From assembly GCA_937900425.1 (NCBI GenBank), contig CALCDT010000156.1, forward strand, positions 1 to 64,000: 64,000 bases of DNA. The letters are read 5' to 3'. This document shows positions 44,909 through 53,522 of the stretch, piece by piece. The notes below the pieces were generated by a model, which was not told the DNA's origin, ran no database searches, and saw nothing but the letters and a program-made list of their open reading frames with translations. The stretch is from an uncultured Alphaproteobacteria bacterium (GTDB taxonomy: Bacteria; Pseudomonadota; Alphaproteobacteria; Rhizobiales; Pleomorphomonadaceae). The first letter of the stretch is position 1; every line of letters begins with the position of its first letter. The position numbers were made by a program, and so were the translations under genes.

Positions 44909-45810
44909 GGCGCGCGGCTGAAGCCGTGCTCGAGAGCGGCCAGCACGCGGGTCGTCGCCGCAATGCCGCCGGCGGCGATATAGACGTCCGCGGGGGGCAG
45001 GTAGACCACCTGCCCCTCGCGCCAGGCGGTCGTCGCGGCGACGAGTTCGTTGTCGAGCGTGCCCGCGGCCGAGGCCGCACCCTCGCCGGTGGCGACGGTC
45101 CGGTCCAGCACGACGAGCCAGTCCGGATCGGCCTGCCGGATGAACTCGAAGGACACCGCCTCGCCGTGGACCGCCGTGCCGGCGAGATCAACGGCCGGCG
45201 GCAGCCCGAGGTCGGTGTGGATCCAGCCGAAGCGGGAGTTCGGCCCGTAGACCGAGATCTTCGGTCCGTTGACGAGGACGACCAGCCCCCGCCCCTTCCC
45301 GGCGATCGCCGCCCTCGTCCGGCCGATCGCCGCGTCGAAGGCCGCCGCCGCACGCGCCGCCTCCTGTTCGCGGTGGAACAACGCGCCGTAGGCGGCGAGG
45401 CGCCGGCGCGCGGCGGCCAGCAGGTCGGTGCCCTCGATGGTCATGTCGATCGTCGGCGCCACCCGCGACGTCGCCTCGACCATCGGCGAGGATCGCAAGC
45501 CGACGATCACCAGATCCGGCGCGAGCGCGTTGAGCGCCTCGAGGTCCGGCTCGAACAGGGTGCCGACGACCTCCGCATCGGCGGCCAGATGGGCGAGTTC
45601 GGGCAGATAGAGCCGGTCGGGGATGCCGGCGGGACGGATGCCGAGGAGATCGAGCGTGTCGATCGCGGCGATGTCGTAGACCGCCACGCGCTCCGGCACG
45701 TCCACGACGTCGACCGGGCCGCGGGCCGTGTCGATCTCGGCCGCGAGCGCCGGCCCGAAGAGCGCCGGGACCAGCAGGGCGGCCGTCGCCACGATCGTCC
45801 GCAGGCGCAT
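44905..45810 (-). CDS. Iron-siderophore ABC transporter substrate-binding protein (FatB/YclQ-like)
   Basis: A 301-residue periplasmic protein with a Sec signal (TIVATAALLVPALFGPALAA) and no lipobox cysteine. It has RVAVYDIAAIDTLDLLGI after the signal, DLEALNALAPDLVIVG in the first lobe, and SVYGPNSRFGWIHTDLGL, a hallmark of the CeuE/FatB/YclQ group. That group binds catecholate or mixed siderophores such as petrobactin or anguibactin, so a similar ligand is likely here, though not proven. It overlaps the permease gene by 4 bp, and its ATG shares one base with the DUF2218 stop. Confidence 0.9.
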   Translation of the reverse strand: MRLRTIVATAALLVPALFGPALAAEIDTARGPVDVVDVPERVAVYDIAAIDTLDLLGIRPAGIPDRLYLPELAHLAADAEVVGTLFEPDLEALNALAPDLVIVGLRSSPMVEATSRVAPTIDMTIEGTDLLAAARRRLAAYGALFHREQEAARAAAAFDAAIGRTRAAIAGKGRGLVVLVNGPKISVYGPNSRFGWIHTDLGLPPAVDLAGTAVHGEAVSFEFIRQADPDWLVVLDRTVATGEGAASAAGTLDNELVAATTAWREGQVVYLPPADVYIAAGGIAATTRVLAALEHGFSRAP

Positions 45811-46127
45811 CAGTCGTCTCCCCGATCGGCCCGTGCCGGACCGGCTTCGGACCAGACGCAGGAAAGCTCCCCCTCCCGGAAGGCGAAGCGCAGGAGGTGG
45901 CTCTCGACGACATCCCGCGTCTGCTCGAGCTGCGCGGCATCGGGCGCGACGAGGCGGATGTCGAGCCGGTCGGCGCTCGCGGCTAGCTGCGCCTCGCCGC
46001 AGACGAAGCGGACCCGCCCGTAGCCCTCGCCCTGTTCGACGGGCACCTTGTGGGCGAAATGCCTGCAGAGCCGGACGAGATACGCCTCGGCCCGTTCGGT
46101 CGGCACTCTGGCGGTCGCCTCGATCAT
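45810..46127 (-). CDS. DUF2218-domain protein
   Basis: A 105-residue soluble protein matching the DUF2218 family pattern: ARVPTERAEAYLVRLCRHFAHKVPV, then GRVRFVCG and a C-terminal LRFAFREGELSCVW. The family has no assigned biochemical role, but it recurs beside TonB receptors and siderophore transport genes and may bind or process ferric siderophores in the cytoplasm (context inference). Conserved His and Cys residues (RHFAHK, FVCG) could bind metal. It lies between the TonB receptor and the binding protein in one operon. Confidence 0.8.
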   Translation of the reverse strand: MIEATARVPTERAEAYLVRLCRHFAHKVPVEQGEGYGRVRFVCGEAQLAASADRLDIRLVAPDAAQLEQTRDVVESHLLRFAFREGELSCVWSEAGPARADRGDD

Positions 46128-46202
46128 GGGTCGGTCCTCGGTCCTGTGGAATAGGCGGCGGCAGGGGCCGCCTCCGTCGCCGATGTCATTATGGGCGCGG
46201 CC

Positions 46203-48476
46203 TCAGAAGCGCGCCGTCGCCGTCAGCTTGAAGGTCCGGCCCGGCTCCAGCAGCGGCGTGACGGTGGCGTAGTCCTGGCCGTAGGTGGCGCGGCTGGAAT
46301 AGGTCTCGTCGAAGAGGTTCTTCACCTCGGCGCGAAGCGTCACGTTCGGCGCCGCCTCGGGGACGTACTGGGCGAAGAGGTTCAGCACCTCGTAGCCGGG
46401 CAGCTTGCGTCGCTCGTCACCCGCCGGCACACCCTCGACATAGGTGTCGGAATAGGGCAGCGCGATCTCGAGCGTACCGCCGACGGTCAGGCCGGTGTCG
46501 GCGAAGGTGTGCGCCACCTCGAAGCCGATCATGTCGCCGAGCGGAACACCGAGGTAGTTGCCGAGGTAGGAATCCACCACCGCCCCGTCGAGTTCGGCAT
46601 CGACGCGGGCGAACTTGACCCGGGCGTAGCCGCTGTCCCAGTCGTAGCGCGCCGAGAGGTCGAAGCCCTGCGAGCGGTAGTCGTGGGAGATCAGCGGGCC
46701 GCCGCGATAGCTCGGCGCGCGGGCGTTGTCGATGTCGGTGCGGAAGACGTTGCCCTCGAAGGTGAAGTCTTTCCAGCGCAGGACGAGGCCGGCGGTGAGG
46801 TTGTCGGAGGTGACCGGATCGGGGCCGTCCGCGTAGGCCCAGCCCGGGTTCATGATGAAATTCTCGGCCAGCGGCACGCCCGCCCAGACGTGCGACCAAC
46901 CCGCCTTGGCGGTCAGGTGTTCGGTGATGTCGTATTCGCCCGAGAGATTGCCGCTGAGACCGGAATTCTCGAAATCCGAGCCGTCGGTGCCCTCGAACCA
47001 CTGGTGATCGACCCGCGCGCCGGTCGAAATTCGGGTGCGCTCGAAGGGCTCGATCCGCGCCTGTGCGTAGAGGCCGACGTTGCGGGCCGCCTCGCTTACG
47101 CGGTAACCCGGCTCGCGGTACTCGGCCTCGTCGGCGTAGAAGTCGACGCCGGCGGTGATGCTTCCCATGTCGAAGGCGAAGCGGTTCTCGAATTTGCCGT
47201 TGAAGCTGTCGGTGGTGCCGGCGCTGCCCCAGGGCTCGGGCACCTCGAGGTCGGTGACGCCATAGGCGAGCACGGCCTTCGGATCCCACAGGCCCTCGGG
47301 AGTCTCGTCGGTGTAGGTCAGGACGACGTTCTGGCGGACGAGATCGTAGCGCCGGTCCGGCTGGCCGGTGCCGACGTCGCCGATGTTCGCGCGGAACGGG
47401 CGGAGCGCGTCGTCGCCGACCCGCTCGTAGCTGATCTCGAGCCGGTCGCCGCCGTCGGCCTGCAGGGCCACCTTGGCGAGGCCGCTGATCAGTTCGGTAC
47501 CCGAGCCGCTGATCTCCTTGCCGTTGCCGGCCGAAAAGTTGTCGCCCTGCGCGAGGTTGAGGTAGGCGAGATAGTCGAAGCCGTGGAAGGCGCCGTAGCT
47601 CGCGAGGCCGCCGGCGATCGTGTTGCTGTTTGTCTCGTAGGACACGGTCCCGAAGCCGCCGATGGTCTTGCCCGGCTCCAGCAGGTCGCGCGCGTCCTTG
47701 GTCTCGAAGGCGATCGAGCCCGCCAGCGCGCCGGGCCCGGCGTCGGCCGGCGCCACGCCGGCGTCGACCCGCACGGCCTTGAGCAGGCTGGGATCGATAA
47801 GATTGGTCGCGTTGTGGTGGAAAATCTTGTTGTTCTGCCGGCCGCCGTCGATGGTGACGGCGAGGTTGGTCTCCTCGACGCCCTGGACGTAGAGCTTCTG
47901 CGAGGTCGGGATCGAGCTGCCGACCTGCACCTTGGGCTCGCCGGCGAAGACATCCGCCAGATCGGAGGGGTTCCTGCGCTCCAGATCCTGCGCCGTGACG
48001 TCGACCTGATTGACGGCGCCGCTGCGCTCGCCACTCGCTGTGAGCACGATCGTGTCGAGCACGACGGCGCCCTCGGCCGCAGCCTCCGTCCCGGCCGTCG
48101 CCGCGTCGCCGACGACCGTCAGGGTGTCGGCTCCGCTGAAGCGCCAGGACAGGCCCGAGCCCGCCAGCATGCGCGCGACGGCGTCGCCGCGCGTGAGGTT
48201 GCCGGAGACCGCCGGAGCCGAGAGGCCGTCGACCGCGCCGCTGTCGAAGGCGATCTGCAGTCCGGTCTGGCTGGCCAGCAGGCGCAGCGCCGGGCCGAGC
48301 GGCTGGGCCGGCACGTCGACGGCGTAGCGGGCCGCCTCGGTCTGCGCGCTCGCGGGCAGCGTCGCGCCGAGCACCAGCGTCGAGACGGAGAGGCCGGCCA
48401 GCAGCCGCAGCGTCGGCGCCGACGCTCCCGAAAACCCCGTTCTCCCGGACATCCGACCGTTTCCACGCCCCGTCAT
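46203..48476 (-). CDS. TonB-dependent receptor with N-terminal STN signalling domain (FecA-type transducer)
   Basis: About 757 residues. A signal peptide ending in LGATLPASAQ is followed by an STN domain (residues about 40-115: YAVDVPAQPLGPALRLLASQ, then the GLSWRFSGADTLTV end), which is the part that talks to FecR in the periplasm. The plug begins near VLTASGERSGAVNQVDV, and the barrel ends in FKLTATARF with the terminal Phe required for insertion. ATG 48476 has an AGGGG site; the frame is open 21 codons further upstream. With fecR and fecI just upstream it forms a cell-surface signalling cascade: ferric siderophore binding activates the sigma factor and system 2 transcription. Confidence 0.92.
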   Translation of the reverse strand: MTGRGNGRMSGRTGFSGASAPTLRLLAGLSVSTLVLGATLPASAQTEAARYAVDVPAQPLGPALRLLASQTGLQIAFDSGAVDGLSAPAVSGNLTRGDAVARMLAGSGLSWRFSGADTLTVVGDAATAGTEAAAEGAVVLDTIVLTASGERSGAVNQVDVTAQDLERRNPSDLADVFAGEPKVQVGSSIPTSQKLYVQGVEETNLAVTIDGGRQNNKIFHHNATNLIDPSLLKAVRVDAGVAPADAGPGALAGSIAFETKDARDLLEPGKTIGGFGTVSYETNSNTIAGGLASYGAFHGFDYLAYLNLAQGDNFSAGNGKEISGSGTELISGLAKVALQADGGDRLEISYERVGDDALRPFRANIGDVGTGQPDRRYDLVRQNVVLTYTDETPEGLWDPKAVLAYGVTDLEVPEPWGSAGTTDSFNGKFENRFAFDMGSITAGVDFYADEAEYREPGYRVSEAARNVGLYAQARIEPFERTRISTGARVDHQWFEGTDGSDFENSGLSGNLSGEYDITEHLTAKAGWSHVWAGVPLAENFIMNPGWAYADGPDPVTSDNLTAGLVLRWKDFTFEGNVFRTDIDNARAPSYRGGPLISHDYRSQGFDLSARYDWDSGYARVKFARVDAELDGAVVDSYLGNYLGVPLGDMIGFEVAHTFADTGLTVGGTLEIALPYSDTYVEGVPAGDERRKLPGYEVLNLFAQYVPEAAPNVTLRAEVKNLFDETYSSRATYGQDYATVTPLLEPGRTFKLTATARF

Positions 48477-48614
48477 CACGCCACCCCTCGCTCGCCCCGC
48501 CCCGCGCTCGCGCGGCGGGCACAGACCACACGCCTTCATGACGTGCGGGCGGCCGGCTCACCCAAAGGGCGGCGGAATTATTTTTGTCGAGGAGGCGGAG
48601 GGCGGCGCGGCCGC

Positions 48615-49592
48615 TCAGGAGACGAGGATCAGCAGGCCCGGGATGCGGCGGACGGACAGCCCCTGCGTTCCGGCCAGCGCCTCGACGGCATCGGCCGCCC
48701 CGGCGATGGCGAAGTCGCCGCTGACGGTCCTTGGGCTGCTCGCGGCGAGGACGATGCGCTCGGGCAGATAGCGTCCGAGTTCGGCGACGGCGAGGGGAAA
48801 GGGCACCGCGTCGAAGACGATCCGGCCGCCCGTCCAGGCGAGGTCCCGGGCCGGATCGGCGTCCACCGTCACCGGCACCCCTCCGGCGAGCCAGCGCAGC
48901 TTGCGGCCCGCGTCGAGATGCACGCGGCCCACGGCCGGCCAGCCCGGCCCGGGGCCGACGTCGATCTCGCCCCGCACCGCGAGGAATGTCGCCTCGTCCG
49001 GTTCGAGCCGCACGGCGCAGACGCCCTCGTCGAGGGTGCCCATCGCCGGGCCCGCCACGAGTTCGAAGGCGCGCTCGCCGGGTCGCACCGTCACCCTCGC
49101 CTCGCCTTCGAGCAGGGACAGCCGCCGACGGCCCGGCCCGAAGTCGTAGGCGACGGCGCTCGCCGTGTTGAGCAGCAGGCCGCTGCCGTCCGGCAGGGTC
49201 GCCTCGATCTGCTCGCCGGCGCCGGTGGAAAGGTCCGCGAGGAAACGCCCCGACCACTTCGGCACGACGACGGCGGCGGCGGCGAGCGCCGCCGCGCCGC
49301 CGACGAACACGGCCCGGCGCGAGGGACCGCGCGAGGGCACGGACGCGAGGCTGCCGACGTCCCGCGCACGAGCGGAGACGGCGCCCTTGCCCGAGGGATC
49401 GATCTCGCCGAGCAGAGTCCAGAAGTTGCGCTCGCGCTCGAAGGCGCGGCGGTGCAGCGGCTCGAGGCACCAGGCTTCGAACCGGCGCCGGTCTTCCGGG
49501 CTGACGGCGCCGGAACTCAGCCGCACGACCCAGTCGCGCGCATCGAGTGCGATGCGCCTCTCGGTCTCGGATGGCTCGCGTCGGGTCGTCAT
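48615..49592 (-). CDS. fecR: FecR-type anti-sigma regulator
   Basis: A 325-residue membrane protein. The N-terminal cytoplasmic DUF4880-like part (ALDARDWVVRLSSGAVSPED, then FEAWCLEPLHRRAFER) binds the ECF sigma factor. One membrane helix lies near residues 92-112. The periplasmic FecR domain follows (GAGEQIEATLPDGSGLLLNT, LLEGEARVTV) and ends in an STN-like segment contacting the receptor. In the Fec paradigm it relays the signal from the receptor to FecI. The gap of 138 bp to the receptor gene contains an A/T-rich block (48576-48590), unusual for this genome, which could belong to a FecI-dependent promoter. Confidence 0.92.
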   Translation of the reverse strand: MTTRREPSETERRIALDARDWVVRLSSGAVSPEDRRRFEAWCLEPLHRRAFERERNFWTLLGEIDPSGKGAVSARARDVGSLASVPSRGPSRRAVFVGGAAALAAAAVVVPKWSGRFLADLSTGAGEQIEATLPDGSGLLLNTASAVAYDFGPGRRRLSLLEGEARVTVRPGERAFELVAGPAMGTLDEGVCAVRLEPDEATFLAVRGEIDVGPGPGWPAVGRVHLDAGRKLRWLAGGVPVTVDADPARDLAWTGGRIVFDAVPFPLAVAELGRYLPERIVLAASSPRTVSGDFAIAGAADAVEALAGTQGLSVRRIPGLLILVS

Positions 49593-49701
49593 CGAATGTC
49601 ACAGCGCGGATTGGCGGAAGGCCCGGGGACCTGTTTCGAGTAGCACGGCGATCCCTCCGGCCCAAGGGGCGGCGGCGAGCACCCTTTCGTCCGCCGCGCG
49701 G

Positions 49702-50214
49702 TCAGCCCTCGACAGCGTCCCGCACCTCGGACAGGCGCTCCATCACCCGGCGGATGTGATAGTAGACCGCCTGCTCGCTGATCCCGAGGCGGTCGGCGAT
49801 CTCGCGGTGGGTGACGCCGCCGAGCCTGTTCATGAGGAAGATCTGCCGGCTCCGCTCCGGCATGGTCTGCAGCGCCGCCTCGACGGCGCGCAGCGTCTGG
49901 CGGCCGCTGACGATCCGTTCCGGACAGGGCGCCTCGCTTCCGGCGAGCAGCAGTCCGCCGGCCTCGCCGTCGAGTTCGCGCCGGCGGCGCTGCTTGCGCG
50001 CGTGGTCGACCACCGCGTTGCGGGCGGCGCGGACGGTGAACCCCGCCGCGTTGTCGATCCGCTGCGAAGGCTCCACCCCGGCCAGCCGGATCCAGAGATC
50101 CTGCATGATGTCCTCGGCCGCGGCACCGCAGGCGACGCGCCCGCGAACCATCGCCTCGACGCCGGGCCGCAAACGCGTGAACGCGGAGAGGAGAGCACTC
50201 AGTTCCATCGCCAT
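49702..50214 (-). CDS. fecI: FecI-type ECF sigma factor
   Basis: A 170-residue sigma factor. Region 2 spans about residues 10-75 (AEDIMQDLWIRLA, DNAAGFTVRAARNAVVDHAR) and region 4 about residues 110-165, with the helix-turn-helix THREIADRLGISEQAVYYHI. The FecI-like features are the MPERSRQIFLMNRLGGVTHREIA stretch and the neighbouring fecR. It is expected to direct transcription of the receptor and probably the whole system 2 operon when the ferric siderophore is present. A second in-frame ATG lies two codons downstream. Confidence 0.92.
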   Translation of the reverse strand: MAMELSALLSAFTRLRPGVEAMVRGRVACGAAAEDIMQDLWIRLAGVEPSQRIDNAAGFTVRAARNAVVDHARKQRRRRELDGEAGGLLLAGSEAPCPERIVSGRQTLRAVEAALQTMPERSRQIFLMNRLGGVTHREIADRLGISEQAVYYHIRRVMERLSEVRDAVEG

Positions 50215-50252
50215 CCCAAGCCTCGACAGCGGTGCACGAGCCCGCTCGACCG

Positions 50253-50281
50253 CTGATAGGATGCGCGTGAAAGCCGTTCAA
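50253..50281 (-). promoter_or_regulatory. Sigma70-like promoter candidate for fecI
   Basis: On the minus strand TTGAAC (50276-50281) and TATCAG (50253-50258) are spaced by 17 bp, about 40 bp before the fecI start. An A/T-richer stretch lies just upstream (50325-50355 on the plus strand), where an iron regulator could bind, but I see no consensus Fur or Irr site there. Confidence 0.4.
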
Positions 50282-50479
50282 CCTCAGAGAATTAGGGCAA
50301 TTCCAGGCTACCGGCGGCCATCACCCGGATTTTTGAGTATCACAATCATGTTAATTGGCGGCGAGCAAAGCGCTTTCCGGCCGCCCGTCCCTCGCACCCG
50401 CCCCGCCCCTCGTCCGTCACGGCACCGAATTTCCCCCGCAGCCGTTGCCGAAACGACACGCCGCGGCGCGGCGCGCCGG

Positions 50480-51124
50480 TCAGGTCCGTCCGACCAGCAC
50501 CCGAATAGCCGCCGGAACGGGCTCGATCACCACGGCCGAAAGCTCCCGGGCGAGGCCGGTGGCGGCGGCGGCGAGCGGCCCGCCGCCGATGATCACGGCC
50601 TCCGCACCGTCGTCCTCGATGGCGCCGCGCACCTCCTCGCGCAACTGCCGCTGCAATGTGTCGAGGTCGGCCATCAGCGTTTCCGGATCTCCGGCCGTCG
50701 TGCGGATCGAGAGCAGTTGCCGCGACAGCCCGCGGCCGACGGCACAGCGCCGGATCGCGTCGACGAGCCTCGGCGTCGTCGTCGCCACGGAAAAGCGGCG
50801 TCCGCCCGCGCCCGCCTCCATCATGCTCGCCTCCGCCAGCCCGACCACGGGGCAGGCGAGCCTCGCCTTGAGGACGTCGAGCCCCGGGTCGCCGAAGGCG
50901 GCGACCACGACGCCGTCGAGACCGTCCGCCGGAAGGTCGGAGGCCAGTGCGATGACGGCCTGCGCGGCGATCGCCAGCGCGGGCTCGTCGGTGATGAGCG
51001 GGGCGCCGAAGGGAGCCGTCGCGCCATCGACCGTGACCCGCCCGGCCGCCGCCCGGCGCGCCACCGCCACCATGAGATCGGTCGCCGCCGCCGAAGTGTT
51101 GGGATTGATCAGAAGGACACCCAC
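50480..51124 (-). CDS. Asp/Glu/hydantoin racemase-family protein lacking both catalytic cysteines
   Basis: A 214-residue protein of the Asp/Glu/hydantoin racemase superfamily. INPNTS (residues 6-11) is the family phosphate/carboxylate loop and FGDPGLDVLK follows strand 4. Hydantoin and allantoin racemases use two cysteines, in ACFGDPGL and in LGCAG. Here these positions are Ala76 (VAAFGDPGL) and Gly181 (IIGGGPL). The protein therefore cannot use the two-cysteine mechanism and may be an inactive homologue, a binding protein, or an enzyme with other chemistry. It is the last gene of the TRAP operon, 61 bp after the DUF6282-type gene. Confidence 0.8.
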   Translation of the reverse strand: MGVLLINPNTSAAATDLMVAVARRAAAGRVTVDGATAPFGAPLITDEPALAIAAQAVIALASDLPADGLDGVVVAAFGDPGLDVLKARLACPVVGLAEASMMEAGAGGRRFSVATTTPRLVDAIRRCAVGRGLSRQLLSIRTTAGDPETLMADLDTLQRQLREEVRGAIEDDGAEAVIIGGGPLAAAATGLARELSAVVIEPVPAAIRVLVGRT

Positions 51125-51185
51125 GTCACGCCGCCGTTCTTGTTCGTTCTTCCGGTTCGCTTCGGGCGAAGGGCACGCCCGCGGG

Positions 51186-52202
51186 TCAGTCGAGACCGAG
51201 CAGCCGCGCGGGGTTGATCCGCACCATCGTCTCGATCTCGCCGACGGAGAATTCGAGGTCGAGGAGCGAACTGATCAGCAGCCGCATGCCCTCGAGCGGG
51301 GCCGGCGCCGAGCGGATGCCGTAGTCGGTGGCGAGGACGAAATGCTCCACGCCGATCTCGCGGATCTGCCGGGCCCAGGGCACGATGCCCTCGAAGGCCG
51401 GCGCGTTGGCGATGCCGGCGATCTCGTCGGCCCATTCGCGCTCGACGTAGTAGTTCGTGCGCGCAAGGCCGCGGTGAAACATCCAGTCCGACACCGCCCC
51501 TTCCAGGAAGACGCCGCGGGCGGCGAGGCTCTTCTGTTCCGCGGTCGAAAGCTGGGCGCGGGCCGGATGGGCGACGATCAGTTTCGCGACACCGTGACGC
51601 TCGGCGAGTTCGGCGACACGCATCGCCTCCTCGCCGGAGACGTGGCCGGTGTTGAGATAGACGTCGGGCCGCTCGGCGACGAGGTCGAGGATTTCGGCGA
51701 GTTCGCGCGGGATCGGATCCTCGAGCGGAATGCGGATCGCCCGCGACAGCTCCTCCTCGACGAACTTCGGCGAGAGGTCGGCGAGGCGCACCGGCTTGCC
51801 GTCGATCATCCGGCCCTCGCGGCTCGCCATGTGATGGGTGCAGTGGGCGCCGAGGTGGACGAACTTCGCGCCCGAGCCGTAGGCGAGCGCCGTCTTCACC
51901 GCGCGCGGATTGAGCCCGCCGAGGCAGGAGGTGAGGATGATGCCGCCGTAGACGTCGATCCCAGGCACCGCGCGGCGCACCATCCAGGCCGTGCCGGCGC
52001 TCATTCCCAGCGTGTGGTCGTAGAAGACCAGCGCCCGCATGCCGGCGGCTTTCGCCTGGTCGGCGATCTGGAACGGGTCCATCCGTCCGGGGCAGGACAT
52101 CAGCCACGGACCGCTGTGGATGTGGGTGTCGATGGCGCCGCGGATCAGGTCGTCGGGCAGTTCGTAGGAGCGGTTGCGGAAGGTCTCGCCAAGGCTCGTC
52201 AT
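51186..52202 (-). CDS. Metal-dependent hydrolase of the DUF6282/amidohydrolase type
   Basis: The 338-residue cytoplasmic protein contains IDTHIHSGPW near residue 25, the His-x-His metal motif of amidohydrolase and PHP-type barrels. Further candidate ligands are VHLGAHCTHHMA (about 115-126), LNTGHVS (about 184) and LIVAHPA, and a late Asp in VLATDYGIRS. The pattern fits the DUF6282 family. A hydrolytic or isomerising role on a small ring or amide compound imported by the TRAP transporter is likely from context, but the substrate is unknown. It lies between dctM and the racemase-like gene on the same strand. Confidence 0.75.
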   Translation of the reverse strand: MTSLGETFRNRSYELPDDLIRGAIDTHIHSGPWLMSCPGRMDPFQIADQAKAAGMRALVFYDHTLGMSAGTAWMVRRAVPGIDVYGGIILTSCLGGLNPRAVKTALAYGSGAKFVHLGAHCTHHMASREGRMIDGKPVRLADLSPKFVEEELSRAIRIPLEDPIPRELAEILDLVAERPDVYLNTGHVSGEEAMRVAELAERHGVAKLIVAHPARAQLSTAEQKSLAARGVFLEGAVSDWMFHRGLARTNYYVEREWADEIAGIANAPAFEGIVPWARQIREIGVEHFVLATDYGIRSAPAPLEGMRLLISSLLDLEFSVGEIETMVRINPARLLGLD

Positions 52203-52235
52203 GGGGCAGTTCCTGTGGAAGGCGGATCGGCGATC

Positions 52236-53522
52236 TCAGTTGGCGATCAGGCCGGGGGCGAAGAGCACGATGCCGGGGAAGATCGTGATCAGCGCGATGA
52301 ACAGCAGCATCGTCGCCACGTAGGGCAGCACGCCGACGATGACGTCGTCGATCTCGCCCTTGTCGCGGATGCTCTGGATCACGAAGAGGTTGAGCCCGAC
52401 CGGCGGCGTGATCATCGCCACCTCGATCAGCAGCATCATGATGACGCCGAACCAGACCGCGTCGAAGCCGGCGGCGAAGACGGTCGGGGCGATGATCGGC
52501 ACGGTCGCGACCATCATCGTCAGCGTGTCCATGAACATGCCGAGGACGAAGTAGAAGACGACCACCATCAGCAGCAGGGCGTAGGGCGTCAGGCCGAGGC
52601 CAACGACGAGATCGTTGATCGCCCTGGTCAGACCGATGCTGCCGATGACGAAGTTGAGGAAGTAGGCCGCGACCAAGAGGGCCATCGACATGGCCGTCGT
52701 GCGCATCGAGCCGAGGATCGCCGCCCGCAGCATCGGCCAGTCGAGCCGGCCGTGGCGTGCGGCGAGGGCGAGCGAGGCGGCGAGCCCCAGCGCGCCGGAT
52801 TCGGCCGGCGTCGCGACCCCGGCGTAGATCGATCCGACCACGAGCAGGAAGATCGTCATCGGCGCGAGGAAGGCCGGCAGCGCGCGCCAGCGCTCTGCCC
52901 ATGTGAAGGTCACCCGCCGGCCCCGGGCCGCCGGATAGATCCGGCAGACGAGCAGGGTCGTCGCCATGAACAGCGCGACGAGAAGCGCGCCCGGCACGAA
53001 GCCGGCGAGATAGAGCTTGGGGATCGAGGTGTCGGTCAGCAGGCCGTAGAGGATCATGTTGGTGGAGGGCGGGATGAGAATTCCAACCGTGCCGCCGGCC
53101 GCGAGCGTGCCGAGGAAGATGCGCCGGTCGTAGCCGTGGCGCTCGATTTCCGGGATGGCGACGGTGCCGACGGTCGCCGCCGTCGCGACGCTGGTGCCCG
53201 AGGTCGCCGCGAACAGGCCGCAGGAGGCGAAGTTGGAATGCATCAGGCCGCCCGGCAGCCAGGACAGCCAGCAGGACATCGCGCCATACATCCGCTCGGC
53301 CATGCCGGAGCGCAGCAGCACCTCGCCCATCATGATGTAGAGCGGGATGGCGAGCAGGATGAAGCTGGTGCTGGTCATCCAGGCGACGTCGCCGATCGCG
53401 TAGGTCAGCGGCAGGAAGCTGTAGGTCTTGGAGAGCGCGACCCCGAGCAGCCCCATGCTGGCGGCGACGGGCAGGCCAAGGCCGATGAAGAGGACGAGGA
53501 GGATGAGCGTGACGGGGATCAT
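52236..53522 (-). CDS. dctM: TRAP transporter large permease DctM
   Basis: A 428-residue membrane protein with about 12 hydrophobic segments. Landmarks are IPLYIMMGEVLLRSGMAERMY, LFAATSGTSVATAATVGTVAIPEI, GTLAAGGTVGILIPPSTNMILYG and IAPTVFAAGFDAVWFGV. These are the Na+-coupled DctM core motifs. It starts with an ATG overlapping dctQ by 4 bp. The longer open frame upstream runs through dctQ in another reading frame and is not real. Together with DctQ and DctP it imports an organic anion, driven by the sodium gradient. Confidence 0.93.
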   Translation of the reverse strand: MIPVTLILLVLFIGLGLPVAASMGLLGVALSKTYSFLPLTYAIGDVAWMTSTSFILLAIPLYIMMGEVLLRSGMAERMYGAMSCWLSWLPGGLMHSNFASCGLFAATSGTSVATAATVGTVAIPEIERHGYDRRIFLGTLAAGGTVGILIPPSTNMILYGLLTDTSIPKLYLAGFVPGALLVALFMATTLLVCRIYPAARGRRVTFTWAERWRALPAFLAPMTIFLLVVGSIYAGVATPAESGALGLAASLALAARHGRLDWPMLRAAILGSMRTTAMSMALLVAAYFLNFVIGSIGLTRAINDLVVGLGLTPYALLLMVVVFYFVLGMFMDTLTMMVATVPIIAPTVFAAGFDAVWFGVIMMLLIEVAMITPPVGLNLFVIQSIRDKGEIDDVIVGVLPYVATMLLFIALITIFPGIVLFAPGLIAN

